Positions 23,073-32,900 of a DNA stretch of 36,198 nucleotides are shown piece by piece. Source of the stretch: an uncultured Clostridia bacterium (GTDB taxonomy: Bacteria; Bacillota; Clostridia; TANB77; CAG-508). Both the position numbers and the translations under genes were made by a program. The stretch covers positions 1 to 36,198 of the forward strand of contig CALXYJ010000015.1 in assembly GCA_944392945.1 (NCBI GenBank), read 5' to 3'. The notes beneath the pieces are model-generated. The model saw nothing but the letters and a program-made list of their open reading frames with translations. It was not told the origin of the DNA and made no database searches. Within the stretch, counting starts at the first letter, position 1; each line of letters begins with the position of its first letter.

Positions 23073-23097
23073 ACTTTAGAGACGTTCCTTAAAGTTC
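23071..23097. repeat. Dispersed palindromic repeat, copy 1 (lepB end)
   Basis: A 27-base element reading GAACTTTA, centre with GACGTTC, and TAAAGTTC. The arms are nine bases when the flanking T and A are included (23070-23098). It differs at one position from the reverse complement of copy 3 and at two from copy 4. It starts in the lepB stop codon. Confidence 0.8.
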
Positions 23098-23161
23098 ATC
23101 TTGTATAAATCACTAATAAGTTATGAAATTAGTATTTTTTAGATAATAAAACAAATTAAAA

Positions 23162-23188
23162 GCCAGCGTTTACTATTTTAACGCTGGC
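23162..23188. terminator. Terminator, best oriented for the acyl-CoA synthetase gene
   Basis: GCCAGCGTT (23162-23170) and AACGCTGGC (23180-23188) form a perfect nine-base GC-rich stem with a 9-base loop. On the minus strand it is followed by TTTTAATTTG; on the plus strand the tail is poor. It lies 94 bases after the synthetase stop and 90 after the lepB stop. Confidence 0.7.
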
Positions 23189-23281
23189 AATATTTATAGC
23201 CTATTGTAGAGCTTGTCCAACTTACATATTTTACACGTAGTTATAATTTTAATATTATGACTAAATAGAAAATTACAAAAA

Positions 23282-25024
23282 CTATTTATTTTTATCATTA
23301 TCTACATTTTTTCCAAATCTTTTAATTTTTTGAGTTGTGGTTTTTTCAAATTCTTCGTCTTTTATAATAAAAGATTTTATATGTTTATAATTAGGTAATT
23401 TTTTGTTTACACTTGAAACAATATCTTTGATTACTGCAAAAATTTCTTCTTTTTGAGGAATAGAAACTTTTAAGTATTCTTTTATAGCATCGATATTTGG
23501 AAATATTTGTGCATTAACATATACATCATCATTATTTGAATCTGAAAGACCTGTTACTAAAGATTCTGAGATTAATGGATTTTCGTTTAAATAGTGTTCA
23601 ATTTCCTCTGGATAAATATTTTTTCCATTTTGAGTTACAATAACTGTTTTTAATCTACCTGTAATATAAAGCCAACCATCGTCATCGACTTTCCCTAAAT
23701 CACCCGTATGGAACCATCCATCTCTTAAAGCTTTTGCGGTACTTTCTTCATCTTTATAATAACCAAGCATTACATTAGGACCTTTTACTAAAATTTCTCC
23801 AACTCCAGAACTATCTGGATTATCAATTTTGTAAGAAACATTTGGAATAGGAAGCCCAACAGCATCAGGTTTTATATAAAAATCATTATTACCAGCAACT
23901 AATGGAGAACATTCTGTAAGTCCATATCCTTGTATAGATTTTATATTTAAATTTTTAAAAGAAGTAATTACATCAGGGCTTAAAGGAGCAGCTCCAACAA
24001 TAAAAGCCCTTAATCTACCTCCAAGAGAATTTTTAACCTTTGTTTTTACAATATTTTTTATAATAAAAGGTAGGTTTGCAATCACATCTCCTTCTAATTT
24101 AGAATATTTTTCTGGTAAGGATTTTCTAACAGTATCTTCTATTTTTTTATACATTTTTTCTAAAAGAAGAGGAACGCATAAAATTACTGTGGGCTTAAAT
24201 TCTAGAATATTATTAGTAATATGACGAAGTCCTTCGCAGTAACTGATACATCCACCACTATAAATAACAAGTAGAAAACCTAAAGTGCACTCATAAGTAT
24301 GATGTAATGGTAGAATAGAAAGTACTTGATCATTTCTCTTTACTTTAACAATGCCAAAAGTTGACATTATATTAGATACAATATTTTTATGAGAAAGACA
24401 AACACCTTTTGCATTTCCTGTAGTTCCTGAAGTAAAAATAAGAATTTTCATGGCATTAGGATCTATCGTTATATTTTCAAAATCTTTACTGCCTTCTTCT
24501 AATTGATTATATCCTGATTCTAATAGTAAAGGATATGACATATATGAACTAGTATCTTTTTCTGAATTGAAATTTATAAATAAAATATTTTGATTATTTA
24601 TTTCTGATTTTTTAGATATCAAATCACTTATATATTTATCATCACCAAGAATTGCTTTAGAAGAAGATACATTTAAGAAATTTATAATATCTTCAGATTT
24701 TAATTCTTTGTCTATTGGAACAACAATACCAACAATCGTAGCAGCTAAGTAAGAAACAGCCCAATTATAACTGTTTTTTCCTATAACAGCTATATATTCA
24801 TCTTTTAAACCAAGATTAATTAATGTTGTACCTAAGGCCATAACATCTTCTTTAAATTTTTCGTATGTTACTTTATATATATTTCCAACTTTATCTTTTA
24901 ATTTAAAAGCAGATCTTCTGGCATATCTAGTTGCAGATTTGTATAACAAATCTTTTAAATCAGTAACTTCTAAAGCTTTATGATATTTTTTCTTTAATTT
25001 TTCAGCTAAATTTTTTCTTCCCAT
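23282..25024 (-). CDS. Long-chain acyl-CoA synthetase (AMP-binding enzyme)
   Basis: The 580-residue product is an ANL-superfamily acyl-activating enzyme that would join fatty acids to CoA through an acyl-AMP. Motifs in order: ILIFTSGTTGNAKGVCLSHKN (A3, about residues 194-214), ILPLHHTYECTLG, IQGYGLTECSPLVAG (A5), DGWFHTGDLGKVDDDGWLYITGR (A7-A8), and a C-terminal domain ending TTTQKIKRFGK with the catalytic lysine. These are typical of the FadD15/long-chain class. Start is ATG 25024 behind GGGAGG. It stands alone, divergent from pyrH, where many Clostridia have rpsB-tsf. Substrate length is not predictable. Confidence 0.93.
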   Translation of the reverse strand: MGRKNLAEKLKKKYHKALEVTDLKDLLYKSATRYARRSAFKLKDKVGNIYKVTYEKFKEDVMALGTTLINLGLKDEYIAVIGKNSYNWAVSYLAATIVGIVVPIDKELKSEDIINFLNVSSSKAILGDDKYISDLISKKSEINNQNILFINFNSEKDTSSYMSYPLLLESGYNQLEEGSKDFENITIDPNAMKILIFTSGTTGNAKGVCLSHKNIVSNIMSTFGIVKVKRNDQVLSILPLHHTYECTLGFLLVIYSGGCISYCEGLRHITNNILEFKPTVILCVPLLLEKMYKKIEDTVRKSLPEKYSKLEGDVIANLPFIIKNIVKTKVKNSLGGRLRAFIVGAAPLSPDVITSFKNLNIKSIQGYGLTECSPLVAGNNDFYIKPDAVGLPIPNVSYKIDNPDSSGVGEILVKGPNVMLGYYKDEESTAKALRDGWFHTGDLGKVDDDGWLYITGRLKTVIVTQNGKNIYPEEIEHYLNENPLISESLVTGLSDSNNDDVYVNAQIFPNIDAIKEYLKVSIPQKEEIFAVIKDIVSSVNKKLPNYKHIKSFIIKDEEFEKTTTQKIKRFGKNVDNDKNK

Positions 25025-25048
25025 ATATACCTCCCATTTATATATGTA

Positions 25049-25077
25049 ATGATATTACAATTGAAAAAAATAAGCAA
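25049..25077 (-). promoter_or_regulatory. Probable promoter for the acyl-CoA synthetase gene
   Basis: On the minus strand TTGCTT (25077-25072) and TATCAT (25054-25049) are 17 bases apart, 25 bases before the ATG. Confidence 0.45.
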
Positions 25078-25098
25078 GATATAATAATAGTTAGTCAG

Positions 25099-25127
25099 TT
25101 ACATAAAAATACAAATTTTGATATAAA
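25099..25127 (+). promoter_or_regulatory. Probable promoter for the pyrH operon
   Basis: TTACAT (25099-25104) and TATAAA (25122-25127) are 17 bases apart. This leaves a leader of about 115 AT-rich bases before pyrH in which I see no riboswitch. Confidence 0.5.
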
Positions 25128-25249
25128 AATATAATGATTAGAATAGAATTTATAAAAATTAAGAAAATATTAAAAAATTATACAAATTCACAAAATTATA
25201 TGATAGAATAAGCTTGCTATATTAAAACGTCAAAGGAGAGTGTATAAAA

Positions 25250-25960
25250 TTGGAAAGTAGTAAGCCATATAAAAGAGTGTTACTAAAGTTAAGTGGAGAA
25301 GTTCTTGCGGGAGAAAAGAAAACAGGTATAGATGCTAATGTGTTAGGTAATTTATGTGATGCAATAAAAGAAATTTCAGAATTAGGAATACAAATAGCAA
25401 TTGTTGTAGGTGGAGGAAACTTTTGGAGAGGAAGATATGGACATCAAATGGAAAGAACTACAGCAGACTATATGGGAATGTTAGCAACAGCAATGAATGG
25501 CTTAGCACTTCAAGATGCTTTAGAGGCTAGAGGAGTATTTACAAGAGTACAAACAGCTATAGAAATGAGAGAAATAGCTGAACCTTATATAAAAAGAAAA
25601 GCAATTAAACATTTAGAAAAAGGAAGAATTGTTATATTTGCATGTGGAACTGGAAATCCATATTTTACAACAGATACTGCAGCAGCATTAAGAGCAGCAG
25701 AAATAGATGCAGATGTAATATTACTAGGAAAATCAATAGATGCAGTATATTCAGCAGATCCAGAAATAGACAAAACAGCTGTAAAATATGAAAAGATATC
25801 TTATTTAGATATATTAAACAAAGACTTAAAAGTAATGGATTCTACTGCTACATCATTATGTAGAGATAATCATATTCCTTTAATAGTATTTGGAATAGAT
25901 GATCCAAAAAATATAGTAAGAGCCGCAAAAGGTGAGAAAATAGGAACAATAGTTAAATAA
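25250..25960 (+). CDS. pyrH: UMP kinase
   Basis: PyrH phosphorylates UMP to UDP, the step before CTP and UDP-sugars. The 236-residue product has [20 protein letters not shown] at the start, [16 protein letters not shown] (substrate loop), [24 protein letters not shown] and [17 protein letters not shown]. All are characteristic of the bacterial hexameric enzyme. The start is TTG 25250, supported by AAAGGAGAG about 9 bases before; no ATG fits. It begins the pyrH-frr-uppS-cdsA-rseP-polC string. Two palindromic repeats lie between it and frr, so frr expression may be altered by them. Confidence 0.97.
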   Translation: MESSKPYKRVLLKLSGEVLAGEKKTGIDANVLGNLCDAIKEISELGIQIAIVVGGGNFWRGRYGHQMERTTADYMGMLATAMNGLALQDALEARGVFTRVQTAIEMREIAEPYIKRKAIKHLEKGRIVIFACGTGNPYFTTDTAAALRAAEIDADVILLGKSIDAVYSADPEIDKTAVKYEKISYLDILNKDLKVMDSTATSLCRDNHIPLIVFGIDDPKNIVRAAKGEKIGTIVK

Positions 25961-25961
25961 T

Positions 25962-25988
25962 GAACTTTGGGAACGTTCATTAAATTTC
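25962..25988. repeat. Dispersed palindromic repeat, copy 2 (degenerate)
   Basis: A 27-base element, GAACTTTG...TTAAATTTC, with about four differences from the consensus of the family. Its arms no longer pair perfectly. It begins right after the pyrH stop. Confidence 0.6.
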
Positions 25989-26006
25989 ATTAGTAAATAT
26001 AAATTT

Positions 26007-26033
26007 GAACTTTAAGGAACGTCCCTAAAGTTC
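26007..26033. repeat. Dispersed palindromic repeat, copy 3 (best arms, opposite orientation)
   Basis: TTTGAACTTTA (26004-26014) and TAAAGTTCAAA (26026-26036) are perfect 11-base arms around AGGAACGTCCC. Judged by the asymmetric centre it is inverted relative to the other copies. It lies between copy 2 and the frr ribosome binding site. Confidence 0.8.
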
Positions 26034-26059
26034 AAAGAAGATAAAAAGGAGAGATAAAA

Positions 26060-26608
26060 ATGGATTATAGTAAAATTGAAGAAAAAATGAATAAAACAAT
26101 AAGTGTTTATAAAGAAAATTTAGCAGAGATTAGAGCTGGAAGAGCAAATCCAGCAGTTTTAAATAAGATAAAAATAGATTATTATGGAACTCCAACACCA
26201 ATTAATCAAATTGCTGGAATTTCAGTTCCAGAAGCAAGATTAATAGTAATTCAACCTTGGGATGCAAATGCATTAAAAGAAATAGAAAAAGCAATATTAA
26301 CATCAGATTTAGGAATAAATCCAAATAATGATGGAAAGTTAATTAGATTAAATTTCCCAGAATTAAATGAAGAAAGAAGAAAGGAATTAGTTAAAGAAGT
26401 TAAAAAAATGGGAGAAGAAGCAAAAGTAGCAATACGTTCTATAAGAAGAGATGGATTAGATGAGTTTAAAGTTATGCAAAAGAATTCAGAAATTACAGAA
26501 GATGAATTAAAAATGGCAGAAGATAATGTTCAAAAAATTACAGATAAAAATATAAGCGAAATAGACAAATTGACAGAAGCAAAAGAAAAAGAAATTATGA
26601 CAGTATAA
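26060..26608 (+). CDS. frr: Ribosome recycling factor
   Basis: RRF splits post-termination ribosomes together with EF-G. The 182-residue product matches the family from end to end: [22 protein letters not shown], the [20 protein letters not shown] segment, [18 protein letters not shown] and [15 protein letters not shown], with the long helical bundle ending [19 protein letters not shown]. Length is normal. ATG 26060 is behind AAAGGAGAG. It follows pyrH by 99 bases that hold two palindromic repeats, an unusually wide gap for this pair, and precedes uppS by 12 bases. Confidence 0.98.
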   Translation: MDYSKIEEKMNKTISVYKENLAEIRAGRANPAVLNKIKIDYYGTPTPINQIAGISVPEARLIVIQPWDANALKEIEKAILTSDLGINPNNDGKLIRLNFPELNEERRKELVKEVKKMGEEAKVAIRSIRRDGLDEFKVMQKNSEITEDELKMAEDNVQKITDKNISEIDKLTEAKEKEIMTV

Positions 26609-26620
26609 AAGGAGAATATT

Positions 26621-27334
26621 ATGAATTTTGAAAAAGAAAATTTCCCAAGACATATAGCGATAATAATGGATGGGAATAGAAGATGGGCTAAAAAAAGGGG
26701 GCTTCCTGCTAAGTTAGGACATAAAGAAGGAGCAAAAACATTAGAGAAAATTGTTAGATATGCAAACAAAATAGGACTTGAATATATTACAGTTTATGCA
26801 TTTTCTACAGAAAATTGGAAGAGAACAGAGGATGAAGTAAGTAGCTTGATGCTACTTCTTCAAAATTATTTAGATGATTATAGTAAAAGAGCAGATACAG
26901 AAAATATTAAAGTAAAAATATTAGGAGATGTAACAGTTCTTTCAAAAAATATGCAACAAAGTATAGCTAAATGTGAACAAAGAACAAAGGATAATACAGG
27001 AGTAACTTTTAATATTGCATTAAATTATGGGGGAAGAAATGAAATTGTAAATGCAGTTAAAATTATAGCAGAACAGATAAAGAACGGTAAAATGACTGTA
27101 GAAGACATTACAGAAGAAACAATTTCTAATAATTTATACACTAAAGGAGAACCCGATCCAGATTTAGTAATAAGGACTAGTGGAGAATTGCGTACGAGTA
27201 ATTTCTTACCATGGCAAATAGTGTACTCGGAATTTCTATTTTCTGATAAATTATGGCCAGATTTTACTGAAGATGATTTGGATAATGCGATTTTGGAATA
27301 TCAAAAGAGAAATAGAAAATTTGGAGGAAAATAA
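26621..27334 (+). CDS. uppS: Isoprenyl transferase (undecaprenyl diphosphate synthase)
   Basis: UppS makes the C55 lipid carrier for wall synthesis by cis-condensing IPP. The 237-residue product has HIAIIMDGNRRWAKKRGLP (catalytic Asp about residue 17), GHKEGAKTLEKIVRYANKIGLEYITVYAFSTENW-type segments, FNIALNYGGRNEIV and DLVIRTSGELRTSNFLPWQ, with the final YSEFLF and WPDF. Normal length. Start ATG 26621 behind AAAGGAG. Its TAA shares a base with the cdsA ATG, and the cdsA ribosome binding site GGAGG is inside its last codons. The source of IPP is not in the window, since dxr and ispG are absent. Confidence 0.97.
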   Translation: MNFEKENFPRHIAIIMDGNRRWAKKRGLPAKLGHKEGAKTLEKIVRYANKIGLEYITVYAFSTENWKRTEDEVSSLMLLLQNYLDDYSKRADTENIKVKILGDVTVLSKNMQQSIAKCEQRTKDNTGVTFNIALNYGGRNEIVNAVKIIAEQIKNGKMTVEDITEETISNNLYTKGEPDPDLVIRTSGELRTSNFLPWQIVYSEFLFSDKLWPDFTEDDLDNAILEYQKRNRKFGGK

Positions 27335-28143
27335 TGAGTATAACTAGAGTAATTACAGGTGTAATAGGTTTACCTATAGTAGCCTTAGTCCTAATTTTTG
27401 GAAATCAAATATTAATAGATATAGCTTTTGCAGTTATTGCTGCAATGAGTTTTCATGAATATGCACATGCTTTTAGGATTACTAATAAAGCTAATCCTTT
27501 AACATGGTTAGGATATTTATCATGTATCCTAATTGCATTAATGCATTTTATTCCAAGCCAATATCTAATTTTAATAATAGGGGCAATTGTTCCAATTGCT
27601 GTATTATTATCTTTTGCACAAATATTAATAACAAAAATGAAAACTACAATAATAGATGCAGCAGTTACTTTATTTGGAATATGCTATATAGTAATATTTT
27701 TAATGTTTATGCCAATAATTAGGGCCGAAGAAAATGGAATATTTTTAATATGGTATGTAATGTTTGCATCATGGGGAACAGATATTTTTGCATATACTTT
27801 TGGAAAATTAATTGGAAAACATAAATTTAGTAAAGTAAGCCCAAACAAAACTATAGAAGGTTGTATTGGTGGTACAGTAGGAGCTGTTGCAATTATATTA
27901 GTATATACATTAATAATTAATAATTTATGTGGAATAAATATTAATTATATTTCCATAGCATTAGTAGGATTAGTATTAAGTTTGTTAAGTCAAATGGGAG
28001 ATTTTGCTGCATCTTCTATAAAGAGATTTACAGGAATAAAAGATTTTAGTAATTTATTGCCAGGACATGGAGGAATGCTGGACAGAATAGATAGTATAAT
28101 ATTTATTGCCCCATTTGCATATTTTTTATTAATGCTAATTTAA
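27334..28143 (+). CDS. cdsA: Phosphatidate cytidylyltransferase
   Basis: CdsA makes CDP-diacylglycerol for phospholipids. The 269-residue product is a polytopic membrane protein with about eight helices. It carries the C-terminal signature SQMGDFAASSIKRFTGIKDFSNLLPGHGGMLDRIDSI, in which the Asp residues bind metal, and the mid-protein ASWGTDIFAYTFGKLIGKHKFSKVSPNKTIEG. Start ATG 27334 overlaps the uppS stop by one base. The gene runs directly into rseP; in many Firmicutes dxr stands between them, but not here. Confidence 0.97.
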   Translation: MSITRVITGVIGLPIVALVLIFGNQILIDIAFAVIAAMSFHEYAHAFRITNKANPLTWLGYLSCILIALMHFIPSQYLILIIGAIVPIAVLLSFAQILITKMKTTIIDAAVTLFGICYIVIFLMFMPIIRAEENGIFLIWYVMFASWGTDIFAYTFGKLIGKHKFSKVSPNKTIEGCIGGTVGAVAIILVYTLIINNLCGININYISIALVGLVLSLLSQMGDFAASSIKRFTGIKDFSNLLPGHGGMLDRIDSIIFIAPFAYFLLMLI

Positions 28144-28159
28144 ATTGGGAGGTTTCTAT

Positions 28160-29428
28160 TTGATAAGTTTTTTAATAAATGCTATAAAGATAATATTTTT
28201 GTTAGGTTTTTTAATATTAATTCATGAATCAGGTCATTTTTTCGTAGCAAAATTTTTTAAAGTAAAGGTACATGAATTTGCTATAGGGTTTGGACCAAAG
28301 ATTTTGTCAAAGCAAGGAAAAGAAACAAAATATGAACTAAGGCTTATACCTCTTGGAGGTTTTGTAAGGTTAGAAGGTGAAGACACTAGATCAGAAGATG
28401 AAAGAGCTTTTAATAATGCTAGTATACCAAAAAGAATGGCTATTGTTGCTGCTGGAGCAACAGTAAATATTATTTTTGGTATATTAGTATATTTTATAAT
28501 AATGGCTTCTATGGGAAATAATGTTTCTACAGTGGTTGATTCTACAATAGATGGTTTTGCTGCAGAACAAGCTGGTATATATGCAGGTGATAAAATAGAA
28601 AAAATAAATGGAAAAAAAATAAATACCAAAACAGATATAGATGAAATAATTCAAGCATCTAAAGGCGAAGAAATAACTTTACAAATAGAAAGAGAAAATG
28701 AAGAAAAAGAAATAACATTAAAACCGACAGAGAAGCAATCAAAAAGTACAGGAATTTATGTTGCAAGTAACGTTAACGGTGAAAAGGCAACACAAGTAAT
28801 ACAAATAGAATCTGGAAGTTCAGCAGAAAAAGCTGGGATAGAGGTAAACGATATTATAAAGAAATTTAATGGGGAAGATGTATCTGGAAGTACAGAAAAA
28901 TTAGTTACAGCGATACAAAATTGTGAATCAAATACTGTGGATGTTGAACTAGAAAGAAATAATGAAATAATTACAGTACAATTAGAATTAGACTTAGTAC
29001 CAACATATTATTTGGGAATTAATTTTAAAATGGCAGAAAACAATTTCCAAAATAATGTTTATTATGCTTTTTATAAAACAGGAGATTTTCTAGCATCCAT
29101 TTTAGATAATATAAAGATGTTATTTACCGGAAAGGTTGGAATTGATCAAATGATGGGACCTGTTGGAATTTCTAGTGTTGTTTCACAAACTACAGGAATA
29201 GTGGATTTTATTTATATGCTAGCGATAATTTCAATATCTCTTGGAATAACTAATTTATTACCAATACCTGCATTAGATGGTGGAAAATTATTAATTTTAT
29301 TAATAGAAGCAATAAGAAGGAAGCCTTTAAAAGAAGAACTAGAAATAGGAATACAAATGGCAGGATTTTTAATTTTAATATCATTATCAATATTTATATC
29401 ATATAAAGATATTTTAAGAATTTTTTAA
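28160..29428 (+). CDS. rseP: Site-2 membrane metalloprotease RseP/RasP
   Basis: This zinc protease cuts anti-sigma factors and signal-peptide remnants within the membrane. The product (422 residues) has LILIHESGHFFVAKFF (HExxH, about residues 22-26) and TNLLPIPALDGGKLL (third ligand Asp about 373). Between them are two PDZ-like modules, about residues 120-190 (GFAAEQAGIYAGDKIEKING) and 200-290 (SSAEKAGIEVNDIIKKFNGE). The start is TTG 28160: GGGAGG at 28147-28152 is 7 bases before. A TTG at 28145 in the same frame would place the ribosome binding site inside the gene and is rejected. It follows cdsA directly. Confidence 0.96.
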   Translation: MISFLINAIKIIFLLGFLILIHESGHFFVAKFFKVKVHEFAIGFGPKILSKQGKETKYELRLIPLGGFVRLEGEDTRSEDERAFNNASIPKRMAIVAAGATVNIIFGILVYFIIMASMGNNVSTVVDSTIDGFAAEQAGIYAGDKIEKINGKKINTKTDIDEIIQASKGEEITLQIERENEEKEITLKPTEKQSKSTGIYVASNVNGEKATQVIQIESGSSAEKAGIEVNDIIKKFNGEDVSGSTEKLVTAIQNCESNTVDVELERNNEIITVQLELDLVPTYYLGINFKMAENNFQNNVYYAFYKTGDFLASILDNIKMLFTGKVGIDQMMGPVGISSVVSQTTGIVDFIYMLAIISISLGITNLLPIPALDGGKLLILLIEAIRRKPLKEELEIGIQMAGFLILISLSIFISYKDILRIF

Positions 29429-29442
29429 AAAGAGGTACTAGA

Positions 29443-29928
29443 ATGGATAAAAAAGAAGAAATAAAATTAACTTTACAACCAAAATATAATATATTATTTA
29501 ACTTTTTATATAAACATGCAGCTACCTTTGTTATTGTGCTATTAATTTTAATAGTATTAATAGCACAAAATGAATTGGTAGAATATGGTGTAGCAATTCT
29601 GGTTATATATGTTTTATATTTAATAGCAAATACAATTTATAATAAAATAAAAGCAAAAAATACTGTTTTTAATTTTTATGCTAATAGATTAGAATACAAT
29701 AATAAGTTCAGAGATAAAGACTTAATAACAATTAATTATAAAGAAATAACTCAAGTACGATATGGGCAAACATTTTTACAAGCAGTATTTAAAATAGGTA
29801 CCATAATGATATATACAAATGATAAAAAAATATCTAGAAAATGGATATTTATTAATGGTGTAAAAGATGTAAAAATGATATATGAAAAACTTATAAATAT
29901 AATAGATGGAACTACTGAAAACAAATAG
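29443..29928 (+). CDS. Bacterial PH-domain membrane protein (bPH2/YdbS-like)
   Basis: The 161-residue product has two membrane helices, about residues 24-43 and 46-66. A beta-rich domain follows, about 78-155: TVFNFYANRLEYNNKFRDKDLITINYKEITQVRYGQ... WIFINGVKDVKMIYEKL. The order of hydrophobic helices, then F-x-F-Y-x-x-R-L-E-Y and the I-N-Y-K-E-I-T-x-V strand is that of bPH2 (YdbS/YdbT-type) proteins. Function is unknown. It is 14 bases after rseP and 11 before polC, and its TAG stop overlaps the polC ribosome binding site, so it is in the same operon where ispG often stands. ATG 29443 is behind AGAGGTA. Confidence 0.75.
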   Translation: MDKKEEIKLTLQPKYNILFNFLYKHAATFVIVLLILIVLIAQNELVEYGVAILVIYVLYLIANTIYNKIKAKNTVFNFYANRLEYNNKFRDKDLITINYKEITQVRYGQTFLQAVFKIGTIMIYTNDKKISRKWIFINGVKDVKMIYEKLINIIDGTTENK

Positions 29929-29939
29929 GAGATGCTAAA

Positions 29940-32900
29940 TTGGAAAATTTAAAGAAAATTAAAGATATATTTAGTGACTATACAAATAATACACAAATGC
30001 AAGAATGTTATATAAGTAAGATAGAAATATATAAAAAAACTAATAGATTAATGATAGTACTAAAAACAGATAAATTTGTACAAATAAAGGATATGTGGGA
30101 TTTTGAAAAATATCTAATGGAAAGATTCAAAATTAAAGATATAGTAATGATTTTTGAATATGAAGAAAATACAAAAATTCCTGATGTAAAAGATGAATGG
30201 AAAAATATAATTTGCTATATGGCCCATAAACATCCTTTAATGAAACCTATCTTACTCATGAAAAGTACTATTGAAGTTCATGATAATATTATAGATGTAA
30301 AAATGCATATTAAAGGAGCAGATTTTTTAAGAAGTAGAAAAACAGATAAACAAGTTGAAATAACAATAAAGAATTTACTCGGAAAAGATTATAAAGTAAG
30401 ATTAGAAGAGCAAATAAGTAAAGAGGATTTAGAAAGATTAGAAGAAAATAATAGACTTTTAGAAGAAAAATTAATAAATAATAGAATTGAAGAAATTAAA
30501 AAATATGAACAAGAAAAAGCTTCAATTCAAGAGGTGCCATATATTCCAATGCCTACAGATGAAGACATGCCACCAATGGAAGAATTAGGAGATTTACCAG
30601 TACCAGAATTACCAGAAAATAATAATATTCAATATATTATAGGAAAGCCTTCAAAAGCAAAAGAGAATTTTGTAAAAATAAAAGATATAGATGCCAACTC
30701 CGGAAAGGTAACAATAGAGGGAAGAATTACAGAACTAGATTCAAGAGATACTAAATCTGGTAAAAAAATAATAATAATGGAAGTATATGATGGTACAGGA
30801 ATAATGACATGTAAGTCTTTTACCACAATGGAAGAAGCAAATGATATTTTAGAAAAATTAGGAAAAGTAAAAGCCATAAAAATTATAGGAAAAGCAAGTT
30901 TAGATACATATATGGGAGATGTTAATATAATTGCTAATTCGGTAATAGAAACAGATGCAGAAGTTCCAGAAATACCAGAAGATGATAATACTTCACCTTT
31001 AATAATGGGTACTTCTATGAATATAAGTGAACCATTAGTAAAAATTGAGAATTTAGGAGTAGATGACTCAAAAGTTTCATTAGAAGGTGAAGTAATAAAT
31101 TCAGAAGATAGGGAATTAAAATCCGGAAGAGTTTTATTCAGTTTTGATTTATATGATGGAACAAGTACTCTAACATGTAAAGCTTTCTTAGATAAGAAAA
31201 ATGCTAAAAAAATTATGGGAAGGGTAAAAAGTGCAAAAGCTATAAAAATAGCAGGAAGTGCACAGATGGATTCATTTTCTCATGAACTTACGGTTATGGC
31301 ATATACAATTTTAGAAATAGAGCCACCTAAAAAAGAGATAAGAATGGATAATAGCGAAGAAAAAAGAGTAGAGTTACATATGCATACTAAGATGAGCCAA
31401 ATGGATGGAATGACTTCTGCTAAAGATTTAATAAAAAGAGCAATGAAATGGGGAATGAAATCTATTGCAATAACAGATCATGGAGTTGTACAAGCTTTTC
31501 CAGAAGCTCATAAATTATTAGGATTTGATAATCATGATATAAAAATAATTTATGGTGTAGAAGCATATTTAGCACCAGATAAAGTATCGCCAGTTTCTTT
31601 CTCGAAAGGACAAAGTATAGATACAACCTATTGCGTACTAGACTTAGAAACAACAGGTTTTTCTTTTAGAACAGAAAAAATAACAGAAGTTGGAATTATG
31701 AAAGTACAAAATGGAGAAGTAATTGATGAATTTTCTTGTTTTGTAAATCCAGAAAAGCCAATACCACCAAGGGTTGTAGAAGTAACTAATATAACAGACG
31801 ATATGGTAAAAGATGCAGAAACAATAGATAAAGTAATGCCAAAAATATTAGATTTTATAGGGGATTCTGTTTTAGTTGCTCATAATGCAGATTTTGATAT
31901 AGGATTTTTAAAATATAATGCAAATATCTTAGGATTAAGTTTGGAAAATACATACTTAGATACTCTTAGACTTGCAAAAGATTTATTCCCAAATTTCAAA
32001 AAATACAAATTAGGAATAATAGCAGAAAATTTAGGGATAAAAGTAGAAGTAGCACATAGAGCATTAGATGATGTTGATACAACAGTAAAAGTTTTAAATG
32101 TTATGCTTAAAATGTTAAAAGACAAAGGAATAGAAACATTGGATGACATGACCAAGAAGATTGCAGGAGAAGCTGATTATAAGAAATTACCTACTTATCA
32201 TGCAATAATATTAGCAACAAATTATGTTGGATTAAAAAATTTATATAAACTAATTTCAATTTCTCATTTAGATTATTTTTATAAAAAACCAAGAATTTTA
32301 AAATCAATTTATAAAAAATATTCAGAAGGTTTAATAATGGGAAGTGCCTGTGAAGCAGGAGAGTTGTATCAAGCAATAGAGATGGGAAAGACTGATGAAG
32401 AAATAGAAGATATTGCAAGGGATTATGATTATCTAGAAATTCAACCTTTGGGAAATAATGAATTCTTAGTTAGAAATGGAACAGTAGCAGATGAAGAGGG
32501 CTTAAAAAATATAAATAGAAAAATAGTAGAAATAGGTGAAAAACTTAATAAATTAGTAGTTGCAACATGTGATGTACATTTTATGGATCCAGAAGATGAA
32601 ATATATAGAAGAATGTTACAAGCAGGACAAGGATATGATGATGCAGATGAACAAGCACCATTATATTTAAGAACAACAGAAGAAATGCTTAAAGAATTTG
32701 AATATTTAGGTAAAGAAAAAGCATATGAAGTTGTTGTAACAAATACAAATAAAATTGCAGATATGTGTGAATGGATAAGCCCAATTTCGCCAGAAAAATG
32801 TCCACCACATATACCAGGATGTGAAACAACAATTAAAGAGATTGCATATTCAAAAGCACACGAATTATATGGAGATCCACTTCCAGCAATAGTAGAGGAA

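Noticed and set aside
25128..25249. Riboswitch in the long pyrH leader
   Set aside because: The leader is almost pure A/T without GC-rich stems or known aptamer motifs.
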